Shown: positions 22,901-32,231 of the stretch, piece by piece
Layout of the letters: every line of letters starts with the position of its first letter
Numbering within the stretch: position 1 is the stretch's first letter
The notes under the pieces: model-generated
The model's database searches: none
The model's input: only the letters and a program-made list of their open reading frames with translations
What the model was told of the DNA's origin: nothing
Position numbers and translations under genes: made by a program
Assembly: GCF_030159255.1 (NCBI RefSeq)
Contig: NZ_BSCT01000047.1
Span: 1 to 55,757 of the forward strand
From: Bradyrhizobium sp. SSBR45G
GTDB taxonomy: Bacteria; Pseudomonadota; Alphaproteobacteria; Rhizobiales; Xanthobacteraceae
Direction of reading: 5' to 3'
DNA: 55,757 bases

Positions 22901-23894
22901 GCTTCATCTCGGCGAGATAGGCCTTCACCGGCGCTTCTGCTGCCGGCACGCGCTTGAGGAACGCTTCCATCTGCGGCGCCGTCTTGGCGCGGATCTCGGT
23001 CATCATCGCGTCCGAGACCGGCACCACCTCCATGCCGCCTTCCTTCAGGCGGTTGAGGCTGTCGACGTCGGCCTTGACCGAGTTGGCCCAGAAGGTCGGC
23101 TCCATCTTCGCGGCGATGTCGCTGACGATCTTCTGCTGCTCGGGCGTCAGCGCCTTCCAGGAATCCAGGTTCACGTTCAGCATCTGCGACGACCACACAT
23201 GGTTGGTCGGGTAGACGTATTTGAGGAACTCCCAGAACTTGCCGTCGACGCCCGACACCGACGAGGTCGAGACGCCCGCGACCGCGCCGGAGGCCAGCGC
23301 CGGAATGGTCTCGCCCCAGGGGATCATGACAGCGGCCATGCCGACGGCGTTGAGCATGTCGACGGCGTTCTTGTCGGGCACGCGGATCTTGATGTTCTTC
23401 AGCCCTGCGACGTCTGATGTCTTGACCTTCAGATGCAGATACTGCGTCGGCCACGGCACGATGTAGAGGATCTTCTGGTTGTTGCGCGCGGCGATCTTGT
23501 CGTATTCGGGCCGCACATATTTGTGCAGCACCTTGAGTTCGTCCATCGATCCGGCGAGGAACGGGATGCTCTCGACGCCCATGAACGGCTCGTCGCCGAC
23601 CTGCTGGATGTTGAGCACGTCGGCCAGCGGCACCAGCCCGTCGCGAATGGCGCGCAGATGCTCGGGCCCCTTGAAGCCGAGCTGACCGCCGGCCTTGACG
23701 GTGATGTTGACCGCGCCGCCGGTCTGCTTCTTCACTTCCTCCGCGAACGCCATCGCGTTCTGGGTGTGGAAGTTGCCGTCGGGCCAGACGGTGGACATGT
23801 CCCAGTTCGTCGTGGCGGCGCGGGCCCTCGTTGAGACGTGGCCGGCTGCCAGCAGGGTCGCTGCACCTGCCGTGAACGTCCGTCGCGTGATCAT
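22893..23894 (-). CDS. dctP: TRAP transporter substrate-binding protein, DctP-type
   Basis: This 333-residue periplasmic protein has a Tat-like leader (MITRRTFTAGAATLLAAGHV) and a DctP fold. Landmarks are VWPDGNFHTQNAMAFAEEV, then AGLKNIKIRVPDKNAVDMLN near 180 and PWGETIPALASGAV, where ligand carboxylate contacts usually sit. The substrate is unknown; the upstream hydantoinase/oxoprolinase genes suggest a cyclic amide or an oxoproline-like acid. A repeat element separates its start from the hyuB stop. Confidence 0.94.
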   Translation of the reverse strand: MITRRTFTAGAATLLAAGHVSTRARAATTNWDMSTVWPDGNFHTQNAMAFAEEVKKQTGGAVNITVKAGGQLGFKGPEHLRAIRDGLVPLADVLNIQQVGDEPFMGVESIPFLAGSMDELKVLHKYVRPEYDKIAARNNQKILYIVPWPTQYLHLKVKTSDVAGLKNIKIRVPDKNAVDMLNAVGMAAVMIPWGETIPALASGAVAGVSTSSVSGVDGKFWEFLKYVYPTNHVWSSQMLNVNLDSWKALTPEQQKIVSDIAAKMEPTFWANSVKADVDSLNRLKEGGMEVVPVSDAMMTEIRAKTAPQMEAFLKRVPAAEAPVKAYLAEMKRG

Positions 23895-23958
23895 GGGTGT
23901 CTCCGGTTCGTTGCTGAGCTATGGAAAATGGAAGAGGCGTGTCGAGCGGTGTGGTCGC

Positions 23959-24081
23959 GGCCATCCTTCGAGACGCCCGCCTGCGGCGGGCTCCTCAGGA
24001 TGAGGACACGGTTCGCGGCCAGATGCTGCTCCTCATGGTGAGGAGCGTCGCTCTTGCGACGCGTCTCGAACCATGAGGCCA
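23959..24081. repeat. Palindromic repeat (ccttcgagacgc type) upstream of dctP
   Basis: The outer arms ggccatccttcgagacgc (23959 on) and gcgtctcgaaccatgaggcc (ending 24080) are imperfect inverted copies, with ctcctcaggatgagg and cctcatggtgagg inside. The same family is found at 50865-51007. It lies in the 212 bases between hyuB and dctP. Confidence 0.85.
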
Positions 24082-24106
24082 CAAGTGTTTCGACGGGCAT
24101 GAAATT

Positions 24107-25762
24107 TCACCGCACCTGCCCGTAGACCGCGGCCGCGTTGTCCGCCGACACCAGCCCCGCCTCGACATCGCCTTGCACCAGCTCTGCCGCACGCTCCCGG
24201 GGATCGCCGATGCCCGCGCCGCCCGGCGTCAGCACCACCAGACGGTCGTCCGGCGGGACGGTCTGGAAACCCTTGCCACGCAGCTTCTTTCCTGACTTGA
24301 GCCCGACATAGCCGGCCTGGCCATTGTGGCCGCCGTCGCGGCCGCGCGGCGGGTGATCGATGCGGTCGAAGGCGGCGAGGATGTCGAACGGGGCGTCGAC
24401 GCCGCTGCCGACCTCGATGATCTGGCCGAGGCCGCCGCGGGTGCGTCCCGGGCCGCCGGAATCCGGGCGCAGCTCCTTGCGCCAGAAGATCAGCGGGGTC
24501 TGCGTCTCGGCGATCTCGACAGGGGTGCCGCGCACGCCGGAGGGATAGGCGGTCGCCGACAGCCCGTCCTTGTCGAAGCGGGCGCCGGTGCCGCCGTTCG
24601 ACGTCACCGCCATCGAGAACCCATAATTGCCACCGGCACCGGAGCGGGTCTGGCCGCGGACGTTGAGATTCCACAGGCACGAGGTGCCCTCAGCCGGCAC
24701 GCGCTCCGGGATGATCTGCCTGAGGCAGCCGAACACGACGTCGGGCAGCATCTGGCCGATGACGTGGCGCGAGGCGACCGGCGCGGGTTTTGGTGCATTG
24801 AGGATCGCGCCCGACGGCGCCGAGACGGTTAGCGGCGACAGCGAGCCGGCATTGTTGGGGATCTCGGAGGCGACGACGCAGCCGAGCCCGAACACGGTGT
24901 AGGCCGTGGTGTAGGACAGCGGCACGTTGATGCCGAACTTCGACGCGGGCGAGGTGCCGTCGAAATCGACATGGATGCCGCTCTCCGAGATCGTCAGCGC
25001 CGCCTTCAAGGTCACCGGCGCATCATAGCCGTCGACCACCATCTCGTTGCGCCAGGTGCCCTTCGGCAGTTTCGCGATCTCGGCCAGCACAGCTTCGCGC
25101 GAGCGGTCGCAGACGTAGTCGCCGAGCTCGTCGAGCGAGGCGATGCCGAACTCGGTCATCATCTCGACCAGGCGCTGGCAGCCGACATCGTTGCAGGCGG
25201 CGAGCGAATAGGTGTCGCCTTCGGTGTCGACCGGCAGCCGCGTGTTGGCGCGGATCATCGCCATCAGCGTCTCGTTGACGAGGCCCTGGTCGATCAGCTT
25301 CAGCATCGGGATGTACAGCCCCTCCATGAACACGTCGGTGCCATCGGGGCCGAAGCCGATGCCGCCGATGTCCATCAGATGGCTGGTGCAGGAGAACAGC
25401 GCGACCGGCTGGCCGTCCTTGAAGCAGGGCGTGGTGACGACGAAATCGTTGAGATGGCCGGTGCCCATCCAGGGATCGTTGGTGATGTAGGCGTCGCCCG
25501 GCTTCATCGTATGAATCGGGAAATGCGCGATGAAGTGCTTCACCGATTCCGCCATCGAGTTGACGTGGCCCGGCGTGCCGGTGACCGCCTGCGCCAGCAT
25601 GCGGCCCTTGAGATCGAAGACGCCGGCGGAGAGGTCGCCGCATTCGCGCACGATCGGACTGAAGGCGGTGCGCAGCAGCACCTGCGCCTGCTCCTCGACC
25701 ACGGCGATCAGCCGGTGCCACATGATCTGCAGGTCGATCAGGCTGGTTTGGGACTGGCTCAT
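24107..25762 (-). CDS. hyuB: Hydantoinase B/oxoprolinase subunit (HyuB)
   Basis: This 551-residue protein opens with TSLIDLQIMWHRLIAVVEEQ and continues through AFSPIVRECGDLSAGVFD. It carries TPGHVNSMAESVKHF and YITNDPWMGTGHLNDF, the HyuB signature with its conserved His and Asp. It forms the acting half of ATP-dependent N-methylhydantoinase or 5-oxoprolinase together with HyuA. The ATG at 25762 lies 1 base past the hyuA stop. Substrate could be a hydantoin, 5-oxoproline or carboxylated acetone-like molecule; the family does not resolve this. Confidence 0.94.
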   Translation of the reverse strand: MSQSQTSLIDLQIMWHRLIAVVEEQAQVLLRTAFSPIVRECGDLSAGVFDLKGRMLAQAVTGTPGHVNSMAESVKHFIAHFPIHTMKPGDAYITNDPWMGTGHLNDFVVTTPCFKDGQPVALFSCTSHLMDIGGIGFGPDGTDVFMEGLYIPMLKLIDQGLVNETLMAMIRANTRLPVDTEGDTYSLAACNDVGCQRLVEMMTEFGIASLDELGDYVCDRSREAVLAEIAKLPKGTWRNEMVVDGYDAPVTLKAALTISESGIHVDFDGTSPASKFGINVPLSYTTAYTVFGLGCVVASEIPNNAGSLSPLTVSAPSGAILNAPKPAPVASRHVIGQMLPDVVFGCLRQIIPERVPAEGTSCLWNLNVRGQTRSGAGGNYGFSMAVTSNGGTGARFDKDGLSATAYPSGVRGTPVEIAETQTPLIFWRKELRPDSGGPGRTRGGLGQIIEVGSGVDAPFDILAAFDRIDHPPRGRDGGHNGQAGYVGLKSGKKLRGKGFQTVPPDDRLVVLTPGGAGIGDPRERAAELVQGDVEAGLVSADNAAAVYGQVR

Positions 25763-25763
25763 C

Positions 25764-27848
25764 TCAGGCCGCCTTCCGTTCCATGACGATGCTGCCGGCA
25801 CCGTCGATATGCGCATCGAAACTGTTGGAGACGAAGGTCGAGGTCTCGTCCTCGGCGATGACAGCGGGGCCGGCGATGACCGCGCCCGGCGCCATCTGCT
25901 CGCGGCGATAGAGCGGGATCTCGACGAAGTGCCCGGCGCGGCCGTCGAAGAATTTGCGGTGGCCGGCGGCTTGTCCCGCGGGCTTGCGCGTCACAGCGGC
26001 AACGGTGGCCGGCTGGCGCGCGTCCGTGGTCGCCAGCACCGACCAGCTCAGCACCTCGATGGCGGCACCGGGAATGGCGCGCTCGAACAGCGCGGCATAT
26101 CCGGCTTCGAACGACGCGCGCAGCGCGGGCAGATCGTCCGCGGTGAGCGGACGGTTCGGCGGCGCGACGCTGATCTCATGACCCTGGCCGACATAGCGCA
26201 TGAAGGCGGCGCGGCGCTCGCGCACCGGAGCGCCCGCGGCACCCGGCTCGACCAGCGCGCGCGCCTCATCGGCCATCTCCTGCAGCAGGCCGGAGACGAG
26301 CGCCGTGTCGAAATCATCGAGCCGGGCATGGCGGCTGCGCACCAGCTCATAGGCAATGGGGGCTGCAAGGAAGCCGACGGCCGAGCCGACGCCGGCATTG
26401 GATGGCACGATCACTCGGGAAACACCGATCTTCTCGGCGACGCGGGCGGCATGCAGCGGCGCGGCGCCGCCGAACGCGATCAGCGTGTGCTGGCCGATGA
26501 CTGCGCCGCGCTCGACGGCGTGGACGCGCGCCGCGCTTGCCATGTTCTCGCAGACCACCTCATGCACGGCATAGGCTGCGGTCTCGGCGTCGAGGCCGAG
26601 CGGCGCGCCGACGTCGCGGAGCAGGGCCTGTTTCGACAGCTCGGGATCGAGCTTGATGGTGCCGCCGGCGAACGCGTCGGGATCGATCATGCCGAGCGCG
26701 ACGTCGGAATCGGTGACGGCCGGACGCAGACCGCCGCGGCCGTAGCAGGCCGGGCCCGGTTCGGAGGAGGCGCTTTCGGGTCCGACGGTGACGCGCTTCA
26801 TCGCGTCGATGCGCGCGATCGAGCCGCCGCCGGCGCCGATCTCGACCATCTCGATCACGGGAATGCGCACCGGCAGGCCGGAGCCCTTCAGGAAGCGCGC
26901 GGCGCGATCGACCTCGAACACGCGCGAGCTCTCGGGCTCGAAATTCTCGATCAGGCAGATCTTGGCGGTGGTGCCGCCCATGTCGAACGACAGCACCTTG
27001 CGCTCGCCGAGCCGTGCCGCGATCTGGCCGGCGAAGATTGCACCGCCCGCAGGGCCGGACTCGACGAGCCGCACCGGGAAGCGCCGCGCGGTCGCGATCG
27101 AGGTGACGCCGCCGCCGGATGTGACGAGGTAGATCGCGCCGCGGAACTGCTCGATCCTCAGCGCCTGCTCCATGCGCGCGAGGTAGCTGTCCATCAGCGG
27201 CTGCACATAGGCGTTGGCGACCGCCGTCGAGGTCCGCTCATATTCCCGGATTTCGGGACAGACCGCCGAGGAGATCGTGATCGAGATGCCCGGCAGCTCC
27301 TCGCTCAGGATCTCTGCCGCGCGACGCTCATGGGCCGGATTGGCGTAGGCGTGCAGGAACGCGATGGCGATGCTCGCGACATCGAGCGCGCGCAGCTGCG
27401 GCACCAATGCCCGCACCGCCGCTTCGTCGAGCGGCAGCCTGACCTCGCCATGAGCATCGACGCGCTCGGGCACGGTGAAGCGCAGGGCACGCGGCACCAG
27501 CGGCTTCGGCTTGTCGATCGAGAGATCATACTGGTCGTAGCGGCTCTCAGTTCCAATATCCAGAACATCGCGGAAGCCTGACGTGGCGATCAGCGCCGTG
27601 TTGGCGCCGCGGCGCTCGATGATGGCGTTGGTCGCGAGCGTGGTGCCGTGGATGAAGACGTCGATATCGGAGATTCGCGCACGTGCATCGGCGAGGATGA
27701 GGCGGGTGCCGTCCAGCACGGCCTGCTCCGGCTGCGTTGGTGTGGTCAGCAGCTTGCGCGTTCGACGCTTGCAGCCGATGTCGAGAACGATATCGGTGAA
27801 TGTGCCGCCGATATCGACGGCCAGCCGGACTTCGGCTCCTTCAAGCAT
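25764..27848 (-). CDS. hyuA: Hydantoinase A/oxoprolinase subunit (HyuA)
   Basis: This 694-residue ASKHA-fold ATPase subunit has an N-terminal phosphate loop, VRLAVDIGGTFTDIV (residues 7-21). A second phosphate loop, LSFDMGGTTAKICLI, lies near 290, followed by GIGAGGGS. These are typical of HyuA and oxoprolinase. The chosen ATG (27848) has GGAGA seven bases upstream; one at 27899 would add 17 unconserved residues. It couples ATP hydrolysis to ring opening done with HyuB. It leads a minus-strand group hyuA-hyuB-dctP-dctQ-dctM. Confidence 0.95.
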   Translation of the reverse strand: MLEGAEVRLAVDIGGTFTDIVLDIGCKRRTRKLLTTPTQPEQAVLDGTRLILADARARISDIDVFIHGTTLATNAIIERRGANTALIATSGFRDVLDIGTESRYDQYDLSIDKPKPLVPRALRFTVPERVDAHGEVRLPLDEAAVRALVPQLRALDVASIAIAFLHAYANPAHERRAAEILSEELPGISITISSAVCPEIREYERTSTAVANAYVQPLMDSYLARMEQALRIEQFRGAIYLVTSGGGVTSIATARRFPVRLVESGPAGGAIFAGQIAARLGERKVLSFDMGGTTAKICLIENFEPESSRVFEVDRAARFLKGSGLPVRIPVIEMVEIGAGGGSIARIDAMKRVTVGPESASSEPGPACYGRGGLRPAVTDSDVALGMIDPDAFAGGTIKLDPELSKQALLRDVGAPLGLDAETAAYAVHEVVCENMASAARVHAVERGAVIGQHTLIAFGGAAPLHAARVAEKIGVSRVIVPSNAGVGSAVGFLAAPIAYELVRSRHARLDDFDTALVSGLLQEMADEARALVEPGAAGAPVRERRAAFMRYVGQGHEISVAPPNRPLTADDLPALRASFEAGYAALFERAIPGAAIEVLSWSVLATTDARQPATVAAVTRKPAGQAAGHRKFFDGRAGHFVEIPLYRREQMAPGAVIAGPAVIAEDETSTFVSNSFDAHIDGAGSIVMERKAA

Positions 27849-28308
27849 TCGCAGGTCTCCGCAAGCGACGAATTGATGTGTGAGTTGAGCAATTCTCATG
27901 CCGTTACGCCAGCGTGGATGCAGGCTTGCTGCTCTGCGTCTGCTGCGGTGCGGACTTCAAGTCGCGGCGCGCCGAGCGCTCAACCCTGCTGATTGTCGTG
28001 TGACTCGGTCGTGCTGGTGCGTGATCGACACGGTGAGACGCTCCACGGCAGAACGAGAATTCTGGCTCATGCGACTCGCGCCGCGGGGCAGGGCGCGTGG
28101 CAGGCCACGCCCGGCGGGAGTTGCCGACACAATGAAGGTGCGACGCGTTCAGGGCGCCGCATCGGGATCGTGCACACGACGCGATGGCGCGCGCTGCGAT
28201 CTGCCGCGCCGGCAGACCTCGGCGCCGCGGATTGCTGACCTCGGCCGTGCGTGTATAAGTCGGCCCCCCGTGCTGCGGTCGCAGCCGGCGGTCCTCCAAT
28301 GGCAGGTC
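27849..28308. other. Divergent intergenic region, no gene seen
   Basis: These 460 bases separate hyuA (minus) from the MFS gene (plus). Open frames run through it on both strands but their translations are Arg/Ala-rich without any motif. Promoters for both sides should lie here; I could not fix a site. Confidence 0.4.
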
Positions 28309-29577
28309 ATGGTCGAACCCGACGTCACGACATCCGACGGCATGCCGTCGCCGCAGGCCCCGCGCCGCGGCGCGGTCGCGTTCATCTTCGTCACCATCCT
28401 GCTCGACATGCTCGCGCTCGGGCTGATCATGCCGATCCTGCCGAAGCTGATCGAGAGCTTCGTCGGCAATGACACCGCGCATGCAGCGCGCATCTTCGGC
28501 CTGTTCGGAACCGCCTGGGCGCTGATGCAGTTCGTGTTCTCGCCGGTGCTGGGCAGCCTGTCGGACCGGTTCGGCCGGCGGCCCGTCATCCTGATGTCGA
28601 ATTTCGGCCTCGCCGCAGACTACGTGCTGATGGCGCTGGCGCCGTCGCTCGCGTGGCTGTTCGTCGGCCGCCTGATCTCCGGCGTCACCTCGGCCAGCGT
28701 CTCCACGGCATTCGCCTACATCTCGGACCTCACGCCGCCGGACCGGCGTGCGGCGGTGTTCGGCCGCATCGGCGCGGCGTTCGGCGCCGGCTTCGTGCTC
28801 GGGCCCGCCACCGGCGGCCTGCTCGGCGACATCGATCCGCGGCTGCCGTTCTGGGCGGCCGCCGGGCTCAGCTTCGCCAATGCGCTCTATGGATTGCTGG
28901 TGCTCCCGGAATCGCTGCCGCCGGAGCGGCGCAGTCCATTCCGGTGGCGCACCGCGAACCCGCTCGGGGCGCTGCAATTGCTGCGCTCGGATCACACGCT
29001 CGCCGGACTGTCGGTCGTCAACTTCATCACCCAGCTCGCCCATGTCGTGCTGCCGTCGACCTTCGTGCTCTATGCGACCTACCGCTATGGCTGGGATACG
29101 CGCACCGTCGGCCTGACGCTGGCGATCGTCGGCGTCTGCGCCATGATCGTGCAGGGCGGGGCGGTCGGGCTGATCGTGCGTTCGCTCGGCGAGCGCGGCG
29201 CGCTCATGCTCGGCCTGGCCTCGGGGACGGTGGGATTTCTGATCTTCGGCCTCGCGCCGACCGGCCCGTTGAGCTGGCTCGGCATTCCCGCGATGGCGCT
29301 GTGGGGAGTCTCGGGTGCGGCGATCCAGGCGCTGATGACCCGGCTGGTGGCGCCGGAGAGACAAGGGCAGCTGCAGGGGGCGACGTCGAGCGTGCAGAGC
29401 ATGGCCCAGCTCGCAGGCCCCTTCCTGTTCACGCTGACCTTCGCCTATTTCATCGGCGCCGCCGCGCCGCTGCATCTGCCCGGCGCGCCATTCCTGCTGG
29501 CCTCGAGCTTGCTGATCGTGGCGCTCGTGGTCGCGGTGCGGACGCTGCGCACGAGCTATGCGAAACCCTCATCCTGA
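28309..29577 (+). CDS. MFS exporter, TetA-like (DHA1)
   Basis: This 422-residue protein has 12 membrane helices. The first helix has LLDMLALGLIMPILPKLI, matching TetA proteins, and the loop motif A is GSLSDRFGRRPV (residues about 83-94). A second motif, GFVLGPATGG, follows in helix 5. It is probably a proton-driven efflux pump for small drugs or metabolites. The start is ATG 28309; the 137 codons upstream in frame look non-coding. It stands alone, without a TetR next to it. Assignment to tetracycline is not supported by sequence alone. Confidence 0.88.
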   Translation: MVEPDVTTSDGMPSPQAPRRGAVAFIFVTILLDMLALGLIMPILPKLIESFVGNDTAHAARIFGLFGTAWALMQFVFSPVLGSLSDRFGRRPVILMSNFGLAADYVLMALAPSLAWLFVGRLISGVTSASVSTAFAYISDLTPPDRRAAVFGRIGAAFGAGFVLGPATGGLLGDIDPRLPFWAAAGLSFANALYGLLVLPESLPPERRSPFRWRTANPLGALQLLRSDHTLAGLSVVNFITQLAHVVLPSTFVLYATYRYGWDTRTVGLTLAIVGVCAMIVQGGAVGLIVRSLGERGALMLGLASGTVGFLIFGLAPTGPLSWLGIPAMALWGVSGAAIQALMTRLVAPERQGQLQGATSSVQSMAQLAGPFLFTLTFAYFIGAAAPLHLPGAPFLLASSLLIVALVVAVRTLRTSYAKPSS

Positions 29578-29616
29578 GTGAGCACACCGCGCGGACACGG
29601 GGACGCCGGCATCGTC

Positions 29617-29643
29617 GCGAGACGGCGCGGTGCGCCGCCTCGC
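29617..29643. terminator. Hairpin between convergent genes
   Basis: The stem gcgag-a-cggcg/cgccg-c-ctcgc has one mismatch and a 5-base loop (cggtg). It lies 40 bases beyond the MFS stop and 18 bases beyond the end of the convergent binding-protein gene. No T-run. Confidence 0.4.
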
Positions 29644-29660
29644 CGTGAGAGTTCAGGCGA

Positions 29661-30890
29661 CTACTTCTTCACCAGCGGACATTCGCTGGCTTCGAGCGGC
29701 TTGGCCGCGTCTTCCGCCGGAATGGTCGCGACCAGCTTGTAGTAGTCCCAGGGATATTTGGATTCTTCCGGCTTCTTGACCTCGAACAGATAGGCCGGGA
29801 TCAGGCGGCGACCGTCGGCGCGCAGCGGGCCCTTGCCGAACAGCGGATCGTCGGTCGGGATCTCCTTCATCTTGGCCACGACCTTGGCGCCGTCATGCGG
29901 ATTGCCGCCGAGCGCCTCGAGCGCCTTCAGGTAGTGCAGCGTGCCGGCGTAGTTGCCGGCCACCGTCATCGACGGCATCGTGCCCTTCGGCGACAGCTTG
30001 ATGAAGCGGTTGGACCAGGCGCGGGTCTGCTCGTTGAGGTCCCAGTAGAATGATTCCGTGAAGGTCAGGCCCTGCGCGACCTTCAGCCCCAGCGCATGCA
30101 CGTCATTGACGAACAGCAGCAGCGCGGCGAGCTTCTGTCCGGCCGCGACGATGCCGAACTCGGACGCCTGCTTGATAGCATTGGTGGTGTCGCCGCCGGC
30201 ATTGGCGAGGCCCACGACCTTGGCCTTGGACGCCTGCGCCTGCAACAGGAACGACGAGAAATCGGCGGTGTTGAGCGGATGCTTGACCGAGCCGGCCACC
30301 TTGCCGCCATTGGCGGTGACGACGGCCGAGGTGTCGCGCTCCAGCGCCTGGCCGAATGCGTAGTCCGCGGTCAGGAAGAACCAGCTGTCACCACCGGACT
30401 TGGTCAGCGCCTTGCCGGTGCCGTTGGCCAGCATGTAGGTGTCGTAGGTGAAGGAGATGGTGTTGGCGTTGCAGGCCTTGCCGGTCAGGTCGGCAGTCGC
30501 GCCGCCGGAATTGATCAGGACCACGTTCTTGTCCTTGACCAGGTTCGAGACGGCCAGCGCCACGCCAGAGTTCGGCGTGTCCATGATGACATCGACCTTC
30601 TGGGTGTCGATCCACTGCCGGCCGATGTTGACGCCGATATCGGGCTTGTTCTGGTGGTCGCCGCTGATGACCTCGATGGTCCAGCCCTTGGCCTTCAGGC
30701 CGCTGTCCTCGACGGCCATGTTGATCGCGGCGACCGAGTTGGGTCCGCCGATGTCGGCATAGAGGCTCGACATGTCGTTGAGCACGCCGATCTTGACGAC
30801 CTTGTCGTCGGCGAAGGCGGAACCGGCAAAGCTGAGTGCGGTGGCAGCAAGCAGCGCGGCCATCCGCCGCGCGTGAGACGTCGTCATCAA
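29661..30890 (-). CDS. Branched-chain/amide-type ABC substrate-binding protein (LivK family), orphan
   Basis: This 409-residue periplasmic protein has a signal peptide (RRMAALLAATALSFAGSAFA). The type-I binding-protein fold shows VVKIGVLNDMSSLYADIGGP (about 30-49), DVIMDTPNSGVALAVSNLV, and WFFLTADYAFGQALERDT near 170. Ligands for such proteins include branched amino acids, amides and aromatic acids. No permease or ATPase is in the window, so it works with a transporter elsewhere. It follows an NHL-repeat gene in the same direction, 139 bases apart. Confidence 0.92.
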   Translation of the reverse strand: MMTTSHARRMAALLAATALSFAGSAFADDKVVKIGVLNDMSSLYADIGGPNSVAAINMAVEDSGLKAKGWTIEVISGDHQNKPDIGVNIGRQWIDTQKVDVIMDTPNSGVALAVSNLVKDKNVVLINSGGATADLTGKACNANTISFTYDTYMLANGTGKALTKSGGDSWFFLTADYAFGQALERDTSAVVTANGGKVAGSVKHPLNTADFSSFLLQAQASKAKVVGLANAGGDTTNAIKQASEFGIVAAGQKLAALLLFVNDVHALGLKVAQGLTFTESFYWDLNEQTRAWSNRFIKLSPKGTMPSMTVAGNYAGTLHYLKALEALGGNPHDGAKVVAKMKEIPTDDPLFGKGPLRADGRRLIPAYLFEVKKPEESKYPWDYYKLVATIPAEDAAKPLEASECPLVKK

Positions 30891-31029
30891 ATCCTCCCTG
30901 GTGTCGTGTCACGGCGGGCTTCTTTGGCGCCCCTTGCCGTCGGTCCCTTTGGATAGCCGGTCTCGTGAGTTGCGGCAATGCGCCAAAAGGGGGGAGGCGC
31001 GCCCAAGCTTTGTGCGCCTCGCCTGAGCG

Positions 31030-32163
31030 TTAACGCAGCGCGTCCGAGGTCAGCCTGAATTTCTGGATGCGCTTACCCGTATCGACCTCGGCGGTATAAA
31101 CGTTGCCCTGCTTGTCGACCGCCATCGCGTGCACCCAGTGGAATTGGCCGGCATTGCGGCCATTGTGGCCGAAGCTCCCGACCACGCTGCCGTCGTCGCG
31201 GCGGATGATGCGGATCTCGTTGTTCTCGCCGTCGGCGGACAACAGGTAGCTCTGCTTCGGATCGGGCCAGATCGCGATGTCCCACACCGCGCCGTTGCCG
31301 AGGGTGCTCTTTTCAAAGAACCACTCGGTCACGAACGTCCCGTCCTTCCTGAACACCTGGATGCGGTCGTTGATGCGGTCGCAGACATAGACGAGGCCGT
31401 CGTCGGCGATCTTCACGCAGTGCACGGGATTGCCGAACTGCTGGGCGACCGGCGCCTTCGGATCATAGGGCGGCTGCTTGGCATCGTCGGGGACATGGCC
31501 GTAAGCGCCCCAGTGGCGCTTGTAGGCGAGGGTGGTGGCATCGAACACGATGACGCGCCGGTTGCCGTAGCCGTCGGCGACGTAGATCTCGTTCGCATCC
31601 TTGTCGATTGCGGTCTCGGCGGGCTTGCCGAGCTGTGTCGTGTCGTTCGAGCCCTTGCTCGGCGCGATCGTCCCGATCTGTGCGACGAACTTGCCGTCGA
31701 GGGTGAATTTCAGGATCGCATTGTCGTTGTCGGCATTGCCGCCGATCCAGACGAAGCCGCGCTCATCGACCTCGATGCCATGCTCACGCCCGACCCATTC
31801 ATAGCCCGGGCCCGGGCCGCCCCAGGCGCGCAGCAGATTGCCGTCGGCGTCGAATTCGAGCACGGGCGGCGCCGAAATGCAGCATTTCGAACGCGGCGGC
31901 GTGAGGGCTGCTCCCTTCTCGTCATCGGTCAGCGAGCGCGGCCGGTGAATCACCCAGATGTGGCCCTGCGCGTCGACGGTGATGCCGCCGACCTGGCCGA
32001 GAATCCAGTTGTTGGGGAGCTGCTTCGGCCAGGATGGCTCGACGGCGAAGGCCGGAATGTCGGCCGCAGCCGCCATGCGCGGGAGCAGCAGGCTCGCGGC
32101 GGCGATGATCAGCGTCAGAGCCCGGGCGAATCCGATCGCCGGCCCGCGCGATGTGCGCGTCAT
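31030..32163 (-). CDS. Secreted NHL-repeat beta-propeller protein
   Basis: This 377-residue protein starts at ATG 32163, with GGGAGG seven bases upstream; an ATG at 32181 is poorer. A signal peptide (ALTLIIAAASLLLPRMAAAA) precedes several NHL blades. Examples are GITVDAQGHIWVIHR, GIEVDERGFVWIGGNADND, AIDKDANEIYVADGYGNRRV, HCVKIADDGLVYVCDRINDR and HAMAVDKQGNVYTAEVDTGK. Such proteins form a six-blade propeller. Peptidyl-glycine lyase-like relatives exist, but I see no evidence for that chemistry. The CCISAPP cysteine pair is unusual. Confidence 0.9.
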   Translation of the reverse strand: MTRTSRGPAIGFARALTLIIAAASLLLPRMAAAADIPAFAVEPSWPKQLPNNWILGQVGGITVDAQGHIWVIHRPRSLTDDEKGAALTPPRSKCCISAPPVLEFDADGNLLRAWGGPGPGYEWVGREHGIEVDERGFVWIGGNADNDNAILKFTLDGKFVAQIGTIAPSKGSNDTTQLGKPAETAIDKDANEIYVADGYGNRRVIVFDATTLAYKRHWGAYGHVPDDAKQPPYDPKAPVAQQFGNPVHCVKIADDGLVYVCDRINDRIQVFRKDGTFVTEWFFEKSTLGNGAVWDIAIWPDPKQSYLLSADGENNEIRIIRRDDGSVVGSFGHNGRNAGQFHWVHAMAVDKQGNVYTAEVDTGKRIQKFRLTSDALR

Positions 32164-32231
32164 GCCATCCTCCCTTGTCATGCTGCGGTCGACCGCTTGT
32201 TGCGGCAGTCAATCGCGGGCCGGGAGCAGTG

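Noticed and set aside
27898..28308. N-terminal extension of the MFS gene
   Set aside because: The 137 added codons have no membrane or domain features, and family length fits the ATG at 28309.
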